Assembly (NCBI RefSeq): GCF_023913735.1
Contig: NZ_JAMXBH010000013.1
Coordinates: forward strand, 1 to 64,000
Length of the DNA: 64,000 nucleotides
Reading direction: 5' to 3'
Origin: Pseudarthrobacter raffinosi
Lineage (GTDB): Bacteria; Actinomycetota; Actinomycetes; Actinomycetales; Micrococcaceae
Positions within the stretch are counted from its first letter, which is position 1. The number at the start of each line of letters is the position of its first letter. Under the pieces are notes generated by a model that was not told the origin of the DNA, did not search any database, and worked only from the letters and a program-made list of their open reading frames with translations. Positions 8,641-17,117 of the stretch are shown one piece after another. The translations under genes were made by a program, and so were the position numbers.

Positions 8641-9588
8641 TCAGGAGTACACGGCGGGAACGTGGAGGAAGGCGGCGCCGATGGCTCCGCCGTAGTCATC
8701 GAGGCCGGTCTTGCTGAGCTGGGCGTAGTGGATCCATGGGCCGAGCCGTTGCAGAGATCGCTCGACCGTGTGGCTGTACATGTCGAAGTGTTGTGCGGCG
8801 CTGCCACCCAGCACAACGTTTTCCGGCCTGTAGGCGGCGAGCAGTGTCCCCAGGCCGTCGGCGATCGCGAGTCCGTAGTCCCTGAAAACGTCTGTTGCCT
8901 GCTTCTCGCCACGGCGGGCGCGTGCGGCCAGTTCGGCGATCGCTGTCCTGTGTGTGGGTCCTTTTCCAAGGAGATCTGCCGCGGAGCGCTGCAGGGTCTG
9001 GCGTGAGGCGTTTTGTTCCCAGCAGGCCTCGCGTCCGCAGTAACAGGCTGAGGTCGTGGCGACTGCGACGGTGATGTGGCCGGTTTCCGGATGCATTCCA
9101 TCGCCGCCGCGCAGGGGCTTGCCATCAATGAGCATGCAGGCGCCGATCCCGGTGCCCAACGTGACGTGGAGCAGGCTCCGTGAGTTCTTTGCCGCACCCA
9201 CGCGCTGCTCCGCCAGTGCGGCACACACAGCGTCGTTGTCGATCGCTACCGGCACGCCAAAGACTCCTGCGAGACTGGCCACGATCGGCTCTCCGGTAAA
9301 ACTCAGGAGGGTGTCAGGATTGCGGATGATCCCATCTGCATCCACCGGACCGCTCGCCCCGATTCCGATTGCCTCTATTGTCCGTCCGGGTGCGAGTCCG
9401 CCGATATGGTCAGCGAGGAATTCCGCCGCTGTTCCGTTGGTAAACGCACCGGGAGTGGTGGTGGCGAGCCGGGCGAGGACGTGGTTCTTTGCATCCAGGG
9501 CGACGAATCGTATGCCTGTTCCGCCGATATCAATTCCGACCCGGAGGCCTGGCGATCCTTCGTTCAGGTTCAAAGGTTCGGCGGACAT
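8641..9588 (-). CDS. ROK-family sugar kinase
   Basis: A 315-residue ROK protein (repressor/ORF/kinase family) without the N-terminal DNA-binding domain of ROK repressors, so a kinase is more likely. Visible features are the phosphate-binding GIDIGGTGIRFVALD (18-32), the catalytic aspartate region IDND (116-119), LGTGIGA (144-150), and a zinc site made of H171 in ETGHITV and the cysteines of CYCGREAC (182-189). Its ATG follows the stop codon of the upstream SIS gene without a gap, so the two are probably translationally coupled. The expected reaction is ATP-dependent phosphorylation of a hexose or amino sugar. The exact sugar is unknown. Confidence 0.85.
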   Translation of the reverse strand: MSAEPLNLNEGSPGLRVGIDIGGTGIRFVALDAKNHVLARLATTTPGAFTNGTAAEFLADHIGGLAPGRTIEAIGIGASGPVDADGIIRNPDTLLSFTGEPIVASLAGVFGVPVAIDNDAVCAALAEQRVGAAKNSRSLLHVTLGTGIGACMLIDGKPLRGGDGMHPETGHITVAVATTSACYCGREACWEQNASRQTLQRSAADLLGKGPTHRTAIAELAARARRGEKQATDVFRDYGLAIADGLGTLLAAYRPENVVLGGSAAQHFDMYSHTVERSLQRLGPWIHYAQLSKTGLDDYGGAIGAAFLHVPAVYS

Positions 9589-10623
9589 CTAGATCACCGT
9601 CGTGATTTTGGAGCCGTAGATGAAGGCGCCCGGAACGACGTTGTTGGCGCGCGCCAGACCGACTGCGAACAACTCTGCGATTACGGAGCTGGCCGAGAGC
9701 TGGGCCAGTGGACTGGTCCCGGTAACCGGTACCGTGAGCGCGCCAGGGATTTCGTCGTCGCCAACGATGAGTACCTGTGAACCGGTATCGACCAAGTCCG
9801 CGGCAAGCAGGCGCAGACTCTCATCCGGTGCCTGGGCTTGAAGGCCGAAAAGCACTACCGTCAGACCGTCACCGGCCAGTTCAAACGGGCCGTGCCGGAA
9901 CTGTCCGCCGATAAATCCCTCAGCAGGGACTTTGGATGATTCCTTGGTGATCAGGGCCGAGAACAGTGCGGTCGCGGATTCATCGCCCCTGCCCACGTAG
10001 GCCAAACGCCGCTGGGGATGGCTGGCGGTGGCAGCAGCGACGCCCGCTACGTCCACCGCGCCGATCAGGCTTTCGACGATATCGGCGGTGGACAGGATGT
10101 CCTCGTTGATCCGCTCCAGTGTTTCGCCGGCAAAGGCTCCTGACAACATGCGGTGCACGGCCAGAGAATTGAGGTAGCTCTTGGTGCTGACCGTGGCCTC
10201 TTTCCCACTGTGCAATGGCAGGAAGACATCCGAACCCAGGGCGAGTGGGCTTTCAGGGTCGTCAGCTATCCCGATCAGAAGGGCCGGTGAAATCACGCCC
10301 GAAGCCCTCCGGTTGAGAAGCTCGACAACTTCCCCACTCGCCCCGGACTGCGAGGTCACGACCAGGAGAGTGTTCGGGGTAACGGCCTTCGGGTTATCCA
10401 GGAGTTGTCCGATATCGATGCTCCATGCCGGCCGACCCAGCGCCGTCAGACGCCGCCAGCTCGGAATGCCCGCAAAATGCGATGAACCCATACCCGCGAA
10501 AACGATCCGGTCCCAGCTCGAGCCGGCCATCGCGCGCAGATCAGGCAGCGAAGCCGCCGCGAGTCGCCTCAGAGCCTCGGGTTGTTCAGCGATGTCGAGC
10601 TCGAATGGTGTCATCTCAGTCAT
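9589..10623 (-). CDS. SIS-domain sugar phosphate isomerase/deglycase-like protein
   Basis: A 344-residue protein with tandem SIS folds as in the isomerase half of GlmS, AgaS and FrlB. The first domain shows GMGSSHFAG (44-52) and VTSQSGASGEVVELL (89-103), the phosphosugar-binding loop; the second covers about 190-330. No glutaminase domain is present. Such proteins act on phosphorylated ketoses or amino sugars. Beside a ROK kinase and an APC permease, a deglycase or deaminating isomerase role is plausible. The chosen ATG follows AAAAAGGATC at a longish spacing, and a second ATG lies three codons later. This is the first gene of the minus-strand operon, divergent from the DeoR gene. Confidence 0.8.
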   Translation of the reverse strand: MTEMTPFELDIAEQPEALRRLAAASLPDLRAMAGSSWDRIVFAGMGSSHFAGIPSWRRLTALGRPAWSIDIGQLLDNPKAVTPNTLLVVTSQSGASGEVVELLNRRASGVISPALLIGIADDPESPLALGSDVFLPLHSGKEATVSTKSYLNSLAVHRMLSGAFAGETLERINEDILSTADIVESLIGAVDVAGVAAATASHPQRRLAYVGRGDESATALFSALITKESSKVPAEGFIGGQFRHGPFELAGDGLTVVLFGLQAQAPDESLRLLAADLVDTGSQVLIVGDDEIPGALTVPVTGTSPLAQLSASSVIAELFAVGLARANNVVPGAFIYGSKITTVI

Positions 10624-10804
10624 GGTCTGGTAGATCCTTTTTCTCGGAGGGTGCCCCAGGTCGTCCAAGTCGCCTTGGCTGCCTTGAACGGCGGTTTCAT
10701 GATCTCTATACACACGCCCGGTCCAGATGGCTCGACTCGGTGGGAATATCCGCGTACGCAACACGGCAACCCGGTGCAATCAAAAGTAATATGAACAGCA
10801 TTAG

Positions 10805-10829
10805 TGTTCGATTAACGATATTTCGAACA
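10805..10829. promoter_or_regulatory. Palindromic candidate operator between SIS and DeoR genes
   Basis: TGTTCGA-N11-TCGAACA forms a perfect 7-bp-arm palindrome centred in the divergent intergenic region. Related half-sites recur before the permease gene. DeoR/GlpR proteins usually bind such sites as dimers or tetramers and are released by a phosphorylated sugar. Confidence 0.55.
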
Positions 10830-10904
10830 AATCAGATTGTCAATGGTGTCGGTTCAATGTTTGAATGAACGGACAGAAGGTAAGGTCCGCGAGAGGGGTA
10901 GTAG

Positions 10905-11672
10905 ATGGTTAGCGCGAAGCAGCGGCGCCACCAACAGGTTCTGGAGATACTCCAGGAAACCGGTACGGCCACCGTGGGAGAGATGGGCACCCGGTTGGGT
11001 GTGACCGAGATGACGATCCGCCGCGATCTGGAACTCCTGGAGGCAGACGGGGTCCTCAAACGGTTTCATGGCGGAGCCAAACTGGACTTCGGCAGCAGCT
11101 ACGAACCGCCGTTCCCGGTACGGGAGAAGACCAACGCCGAACAGAAACGCCTCATCGGCCAGCGGGTGGCATCCCTCATAGATGACGGTGACACCATCAT
11201 CCTGGATGGTGGCTCTACCGGACTCGCTGTCGCCGAGTACCTTCTCGACCGCCAACTGACCATCTGCCCGCTGTCCCTGCGAGTGGCTTGGGCCTTCGCA
11301 AGATCCACCTCGGTAAAACTCATCATCCCGGGCGGTTCCGTCCGCCCAGGGGAACTTAGCCTCAGCGGCGCGGACACCATCGACTATCTCCGCGGACGCC
11401 ACTTCGACACCTACGTCATGACAGCAAGCGGCCTTTCGCTAAACGAGGGCTTCACCGAGTGGAACCCGGAAGACGCAGCCGTCAAAAAGACCGCCGTGAG
11501 CGTCGCGGACAAAACCATCACAGCTGTGGACTCAAGCAAATTCAACCGCGTCGGATTCGTCAAAATCTGCCCAACGCAGGTACCCGCAGCGATCGTAACC
11601 GATGGCGGCGCCACCAGCGAGAACCTGGAAAAGCTCCGGCGCCAGTCCCAGGGAGTCATCGTGGCCGAGTGA
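10905..11672 (+). CDS. DeoR/GlpR-family transcriptional regulator
   Basis: A 255-residue regulator. The N-terminal DeoR helix-turn-helix (1-57) contains VGEMGTRLGVTEMTIRRDLE and KRFHGGAKL, the usual family landmarks. The C-terminal DeoRC sensor domain has DDGDTIILDGGSTG and a later region with SVADKTITAVDSSKF, which in relatives binds a sugar phosphate. GAGAGGGG precedes the ATG. It is divergent from the SIS-ROK-permease-GMC genes and most likely represses them until the phosphorylated intermediate accumulates. The following bases up to the IS element show no further gene. Confidence 0.88.
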   Translation: MVSAKQRRHQQVLEILQETGTATVGEMGTRLGVTEMTIRRDLELLEADGVLKRFHGGAKLDFGSSYEPPFPVREKTNAEQKRLIGQRVASLIDDGDTIILDGGSTGLAVAEYLLDRQLTICPLSLRVAWAFARSTSVKLIIPGGSVRPGELSLSGADTIDYLRGRHFDTYVMTASGLSLNEGFTEWNPEDAAVKKTAVSVADKTITAVDSSKFNRVGFVKICPTQVPAAIVTDGGATSENLEKLRRQSQGVIVAE

Positions 11673-11894
11673 GAGATGGCAACGGAACCAGGGGCAAAAC
11701 AACTGAACAACGCGGCCCGTCTCCAGCAGACAGTGAACGCAGCTCGGGTTCCGGGTTGGAGTTCCTGATTCCCAGCTGAAACTATCGCAACCCAGATCAC
11801 GGTCCGCTGCAGCCATGGAACAAACACCCGGCAGATGCACGGGCCCGGGCGCGCACTAGAGCAGTGCAGCCAACTTCGGACGGTGGGACAACTT

Positions 11895-13640
11895 CTAGGT
11901 GCGTGGGTCAGTAGTGAGGTGCCCGGTTTTTAAAACGCCGGCGGATTAGCCAGGTCCTGGCTCTGGTGGCTGGAAGAATCGGGGGCATGGATACCGGTTC
12001 TTCCGCGCAGGATGGTTTGTTCGACGAGTCGCTCGTGGAGCGGGTCGAGCAGCCCACCGATGTGCCGATGGATGCCAATGGCGGGATCAACAAGCGCTTC
12101 AAGGCGTTCGAGCCCGATGCGGTGATGCTGGTCCCGCCGTCGCTGGAGGAATGGTTGCCGCAGGGTCATCTGGCCCGGTTCATCGGCGAACTCGTCGACG
12201 GGGAACTGGATCTGGCCCGGTTCTACTCCTCCTACGCCAAGGCCAAGGGCCAGCCGCCGTATGACCCGCGGCTGATGCTGCGGATCCTGCTTTACGGGTA
12301 CTGCGTGGGGGTGCGGTCCTCGCGGGAACTGGAAAGAGCCTGCACGGACGTGGTCGCGTTCCGTTGGTTGTGCGCCCAGCAGGCCCCGGACTTCCGGTCG
12401 ATCGGGCGGTTCCGCGAACGCCACCTCGCCGCGCTGGCCAACGTGTTCCTCCAGGCGCTGGAACTCTGCCGGGCCGCGGGCATGGTCTCGCTGGGCCATG
12501 TCGCACTGGACGGGACGAAGGTCCGGGCCAACGCCTCCCGGCATAAGGCCATGAGCTATGCCCGGTTGACGGAGAAGCAGAAAGTCCTGGCCGATGAGAT
12601 CAGCGACCTGATGGCGGAGGCCAAGAGTGTGGACGCGGCCGAGGACGCCCGCTACGGGCCGGGCAAACGCGGCGATGAATTGCCGGCCGAGTTGGCTAAC
12701 CGGGCCCGGCGCGCCGAGGCGATGAAGACTGCCCGGGCGTCCATCGAGGCCGAGGCCGCGGACAAGGCACGCCGTGAGGCCGAAGAGAAGGCCCGGGCCC
12801 GCGGGGACGACGACGAGGATGTCTCCGGCAGGGGCGATGCCGCCGCTGCCGCGGCGGTCCCCAAGCCCACCGCCCAGCGGAACTTCACCGACCCCGACGC
12901 GAGGATCATGAAGACCGCGGACGGTTCCTACCACTACTGCTACAACGGCCAGGGCGTCGTTGATAAAGATCACCAGGTCATCGTTGCCACTGAACTGAAC
13001 AACACCGCGGTGGACGTGCAGCAACTGGTCCCGATGGTCCAGAACACCCAGGACACCCTGGAAGCCATGCCCCGCAAATGGAGCGCCGACGCCGGGTACT
13101 GCTCGGCGGCGAACCTGAAACACGTCAGGGACCTTGAAGCCGGTGGCGGCAGCGAATTCTTCATCTCCACACGGCGGATGAAACACAACCAACCGGTCCC
13201 GGAATCGCCACGGGGAAGGATCCCGGCGGATGCGACCCTGGCCGAGCGGATGGCCCGGAAACTGAAAACGAAGAAGGGCCGGGCGGTCTACGCCCGGCGC
13301 AAAGCCATCGTGGAACCGGTCTTCGGACAGATCAAAACGCGGCAGGGCAAGCATGTCCTGTTGCGCGGGCTGGAGAAGGCATCCGCGGAGTGGAAGTTGA
13401 TGGCCGGCTGCCACAACCTGCTCAAACTCTTCAGCTACCGCACCGCCACCGCCTGAACACCGCCGGGACGCGCCCCGCGACGCGCCTTCAGCACACGAAC
13501 TCCACACCGCAGGGACATGCCACGCCTCCTTCCGCGAAAATGCCAAGAGGCCGGCCTCTTCCCGGAAAAGGAGACCGACCTCGGGCCATCACGGCTCAAA
13601 CCTGCCGAACCGTCAAACCATTACTGACCCACGCACCTAG
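11895..13640 (+). mobile_element. IS1182-family insertion sequence, apparently complete
   Basis: The element is bounded by CTAGGTGCGTGGGTCAGTA at the left (11895-11913) and its exact reverse complement at the right (13622-13640). It encloses one intact transposase gene. The outermost CTAG is self-complementary, so it may be part of the inverted repeat or a 4-bp target duplication. Length is about 1.75 kb, ordinary for the family. Confidence 0.85.
11987..13456 (+). CDS. IS1182-family transposase
   Basis: A DDE transposase of 489 residues from the chosen ATG. The N-terminal DUF772-type domain contains PPYDPRLMLRILLYGYCVG and the dimer region FRSIGRFRERHL. The catalytic part shows the first aspartate in VALDGTKVRANAS, then a charged, alanine-rich insertion (about 200-285). 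A second catalytic region lies around SADAGYCSAANL, and the C-terminal segment is ARRKAIVEPVFGQIKTRQG with the family glutamate. No frameshift or stop is seen, so it is probably active. A start eight codons upstream is possible. Confidence 0.9.
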   Translation: MDTGSSAQDGLFDESLVERVEQPTDVPMDANGGINKRFKAFEPDAVMLVPPSLEEWLPQGHLARFIGELVDGELDLARFYSSYAKAKGQPPYDPRLMLRILLYGYCVGVRSSRELERACTDVVAFRWLCAQQAPDFRSIGRFRERHLAALANVFLQALELCRAAGMVSLGHVALDGTKVRANASRHKAMSYARLTEKQKVLADEISDLMAEAKSVDAAEDARYGPGKRGDELPAELANRARRAEAMKTARASIEAEAADKARREAEEKARARGDDDEDVSGRGDAAAAAAVPKPTAQRNFTDPDARIMKTADGSYHYCYNGQGVVDKDHQVIVATELNNTAVDVQQLVPMVQNTQDTLEAMPRKWSADAGYCSAANLKHVRDLEAGGGSEFFISTRRMKHNQPVPESPRGRIPADATLAERMARKLKTKKGRAVYARRKAIVEPVFGQIKTRQGKHVLLRGLEKASAEWKLMAGCHNLLKLFSYRTATA

Positions 13641-13659
13641 TACGAAAATAGACGCAAGA

Positions 13660-14892
13660 TCATGCAGCCGCCGGTGTGAGGTTGACATCGTAGCCGAGGG
13701 TTTTGAGCTGACGGATGGCCTTTGGCTTTGGTCTGTCCAGGTTCCCTCTTCAGGTAGAAGTCCGCGCCAGGATCCTTGTAAACCTCACCGTTGGCAGCAT
13801 GTGCCAGGTCGCGGTCAGGATGACGTGTTCGATGGCGACGATGGCTTTGACCCGGCCGCGCCGGATGGCGATCCGTTTGTATTTGACGCTGACGTAGGTG
13901 CTTCTGCCGCGGGACGCGGCCATCGCGGCGATGCCCAGCGCGCCCTTGAGATATTTGTTGCCGGGCATGATTCTTGTCGATTTGACCCGGCCGGCGGATT
14001 CGTTGGATCCCGGGCAGACACCGGCCCAGGATGCCAAGTGCGCGGCCGTGGGAAATGCGCTCATGTCGCCACCCGTCTCGGCGATGATCACGTCAGCGAC
14101 GAGTGTTGAGACACCAGGGATCGTGCTCAGCGCTTCCCTGGCCGCACGAAAGGGCTCCATCGCCGTGTCGATCTGTTCCGTCAGTACGGTGATGGTCCGG
14201 GCAAGCTGATCGATGCGGTCCAGATGCAGCCGGACCATGAAGGCATGATGCTCGCCAAACATGCCGGTGAGCGCTTCGGTTAGTGCCGGGATCTTTGACC
14301 TCATGCTGGCCCGGGCAAACTGCGCGAGTACCTGCGGATCCGTTCCCCACGGATCAACGCCTCGAGCATCGCCCGGGACGATACCCCGGTGAGTTCACTG
14401 ACTATGCCCGAAAGCTTAATTCCCGTGCTCTCGAGGAACTTCTCCAGGCGGTGAAGCTCCCGGGTTCTGTCCTGGACGGTGACGGCACGGGCCCGCGTCA
14501 GATCCCGCAATTCGCGGACAGGCCCGGGCGGAACGAACGAGGCCCGCAACAGCCCGTGCGCCAAGCTGCGCCAGCCATGCCGCGTCGGAAACGTCGGTTT
14601 TGCGCCCGGGCAGGTTCCTTGCATGTCTGGCGTTGACCAGCATGACCGGCAGGGACTCCTCAAGCAGGTAGTAGAACGGCTTCCAGTAATCGCTGGTCGC
14701 CTCCATCACTACGACCGTGACGTTCTGTTCTTCCAGAAACCTCCGTAACTCCAGGATCTGGTTTGTGGTGGATCCCCAGGTGGTGACTGTCGAGGTGAAC
14801 TGGCCCAGGCGCTTGCCCGGGACTCTGATACATACTTTTGCGTCGCGTTTGGATATATCCATCCCGACGGACCGCTCATGGACGATGTCCAT
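13660..14892 (-). pseudogene. IS110-family transposase with multiple frameshifts
   Basis: The N-terminal DEDD domain starts MDIVHERSVGMDISKRDA, with VVVMEATSDYWKPFYYLL and KTDVSDAAWLAQLGA. The frame is lost near 14555 and resumes as HGLLRASFVPPGP. It shifts again near 14305, after ALIRGER, before MRSKIPALTEALTGM. The transposase_20 domain (STIPGVSTLVADVIIAETGG, WAGVCPGSNESAG) is readable. A third shift lies near 13801 before GEVYKDPGADFYLKREPG, and a fourth near 13730 before IRQLKTLGYDVNLTPAA. Four small indels mean it is inactive. The gene would be about 400 residues if repaired, normal for the family. The end lies 20 bases from the IS1182 right repeat. Confidence 0.82.
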
Positions 14893-15664
14893 TGCCGTGG
14901 CACTTTCTGAAATTGAAGGGATATGGGTATGTGACTGCCGCGGAGAGGGCAGGGAGTAAATCAGGAATTTAGCACTCGTGCTCGAAGCAACAATCCACGG
15001 TTCCCGTGGAAGCCCTCCACACCACGCTGAAAAACGGGCTCAACTACGGCACCAAGAAGTCACGGCGTTCACCGCAGCAGACGTCAACATCATGCAGCCG
15101 TCCCCGCCGTCAAGCTACAGCCGGTAAGCCGGCCGCCCCCTATTTTCGACCCCGACGGCGCGGCAGCGCCCCTGGACCGCTGAAAACGACAGCCGAGCTC
15201 GTGTAGCGCGCCGGCAGCGGTGTCCCAAAAGCCGTCCTTGCCCGTGATTACGGGATCAGCAGGGAGACGGTCTACCAGTACCTGCGCCATGCCAACTTGG
15301 GTTGATGCCCCTCCCCTGCCGGTTCGGCCGCACGGCCACAGCCGAAGCGGCGATAACTTGACTGAAGGTCCATTATCGGCGTTCAAACATAGGCGGGGAG
15401 TGCCCGCAAAAGAAGCTGGGTCGAAGCGTCAACTGTCGAGAAGCGCACCCGTCGGTCTTGGCAGTTTGTGAAGCATCGGGGCATGGCGGTGGGAGCCGGG
15501 TACGGCGCCTTCGCCCTCGCCAACGTCTGCTCACCTCTTTGCAGGTAATACGGCGATCGACAACAGCTCTAGGAGCAGTAAAACCTGACCATGGGCTGGC
15601 CCCAAACGCCGACGTCGGGCGGCCCAGGGTGTCCGGCCAGCGTCGTAGATTCCCGCATTTGGGG
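14893..15664. other. Gene-poor stretch between IS110 remnant and aminotransferase gene
   Basis: Apart from the short serine-recombinase tail listed separately, I see no convincing coding sequence, repeat or RNA gene. The composition is less regular than in the flanking genes, consistent with eroded mobile DNA. The minus-strand aminotransferase gene ends at its right edge. Confidence 0.5.
15222..15305 (+). pseudogene. C-terminal HTH tail of a second serine recombinase
   Basis: One frame reads VPKAVLARDYGISRETVYQY then LRHANLG and a stop, the classic end of a resolvase-type serine recombinase. Nothing upstream in frame resembles the catalytic domain. The sequence differs from the tail at 4580-4682, so the two come from different recombinases. 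Confidence 0.55.
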
Positions 15665-16993
15665 TCAGCTAACTGCGGTGAGTGCTTCGTCGTAGATCTT
15701 CAGTGCTTTGCGGACTTCCTCGGGGGTCACTACTGCAGGCGGGACAACGTGGATGCGGTTGTCGGCGATGAAGGGCAGAAGTCCGCGGGTCAGGAGTTCG
15801 GATTTGATGCGGCCCATGAAGGCAGGGGTGACGGGTTGGCGGGTCTGCTGGTCCTGGACAAGCTCGAGTGCCCAGAACACGCCGCGTCCCCGCACCTCGC
15901 CGATGACCGGGTGGCGGAGCGCGAGGGCAGCCAGGCCCGGCGCGAGGTGGTCCCGGCCGATGTGTTCGGCGTTTTCGACGATGCGTTCGTCTTCGAAGGC
16001 TTCTATGGAGGCCACGATGGATGCCGCGGCGAGGGGGTGGCCGGAGTAGGTCAGGCCGCCCGGGAACACCCGTTCGTCGAAGGTTGCTGAAATTTCTTCG
16101 GAGATGATGACGCCGCCCACCGGCACGTATCCGGAGTTGACGCCCTTGGCGAAAGTGATCAGGTCCGGCTTCGCGTTGTAGGCATCCAGGGCGAACCAGT
16201 CGCCGGTGCGGCCGAACCCGGCCATGACTTCATCCAGGATCAGGATGATTCCGTGCTGGTCGCAGAGCGCCCGAACGCCTTCGAGGTACCCGGGCGGCGG
16301 GAGCAGGATGCCGGCGGTGCCGGGGACGGTTTCGAGCAGGATGGCCGCCACGGACTGCGGTCCTTCAGCCTCGATGGTCCGGCGCAGGTGCTGCAGCGCG
16401 CGTTCCGCTTCCTGCTGCGGGGTTTCGGACCAGAACTCCGAGCGGTACAGGTAGGGCCCGAAGACGTGGACGTGGCCGCGGGAGTATTCGTTGGGGATCC
16501 GGCGCCAGTCGCCGGTGGCGGCGATCGCGGCTCCGGTGTTGCCGTGGTAGGAGCGGTACCGGGAGATGACCTTGTCCCGGCCGGTGTGCAGGCGTGCCAT
16601 CCGGATGGCGTTCTCGTTGGCGTCGGCGCCGCCGTTGGTGAAGAAGATTTTGTTCATCCCGGCAGGGGCGTGGGCCAGGATTTTTTCAGCGGCCAGGCCG
16701 CGGGTGTGGTTGGCATGGGCAGGGGCGACCGTCACTAGGGCGTCGGCCTGCTGCTTGATCGCTTCGATCACGCGCGGGTGCTGGTGGCCGATGTTGGTGT
16801 TGACCAGTTGGCTGGAGAAGTCCAGGTAGGTCCGGCCGTCGTGGTCCCAGACGGTGCTGCCCGAGCCGCCGGCGATGACCATGGGGTTGAGAGCTCCCTG
16901 GGCCGACCAGGAATGGAAGACGTTCGCCCGGTCCAGGGCGACCACTTCGGAATTCGTGACGGGTGCGGCCAAGGCGGTCCGGCTGTGGGCCAT
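15665..16993 (-). CDS. Class III omega-amino acid:pyruvate aminotransferase
   Basis: A PLP-dependent aminotransferase of 442 residues, normal for the class III (omega-aminotransferase) family. Landmarks are NGGADANENAIRMAR (120-134), SYHGNTGAAIAATGD, the cofactor aspartate D254 in ILILDEVMAGFGRTGDW, and the Schiff-base lysine K283 in ITFAKGVNSGYVPVGG. Known relatives use beta-alanine, taurine, GABA or putrescine with pyruvate or 2-oxoglutarate. With a methylmalonate/malonate semialdehyde dehydrogenase two genes away, beta-alanine or beta-aminoisobutyrate is the best guess. GAGAGGAACC precedes the ATG. It is divergent from the PucR-type regulator. Confidence 0.85.
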   Translation of the reverse strand: MAHSRTALAAPVTNSEVVALDRANVFHSWSAQGALNPMVIAGGSGSTVWDHDGRTYLDFSSQLVNTNIGHQHPRVIEAIKQQADALVTVAPAHANHTRGLAAEKILAHAPAGMNKIFFTNGGADANENAIRMARLHTGRDKVISRYRSYHGNTGAAIAATGDWRRIPNEYSRGHVHVFGPYLYRSEFWSETPQQEAERALQHLRRTIEAEGPQSVAAILLETVPGTAGILLPPPGYLEGVRALCDQHGIILILDEVMAGFGRTGDWFALDAYNAKPDLITFAKGVNSGYVPVGGVIISEEISATFDERVFPGGLTYSGHPLAAASIVASIEAFEDERIVENAEHIGRDHLAPGLAALALRHPVIGEVRGRGVFWALELVQDQQTRQPVTPAFMGRIKSELLTRGLLPFIADNRIHVVPPAVVTPEEVRKALKIYDEALTAVS

Positions 16994-17117
16994 GATGGTT
17001 CCTCTCGGGGACGGTGCAATGCGTTCCCTTCATAATCAGCCCGGACGCACGTCTGCGTCCTTAGACATTTGTATACTGAAGACCATGAAGATCGACGCTT
17101 TGGCATCGGTAGATTAA

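Noticed and set aside
11930-13546. A 538-codon open frame on the minus strand
   Set aside because: It lies entirely antisense to the intact IS1182 transposase, has a Gly/Pro/Arg-rich translation and no ribosome site; high GC creates such shadows.
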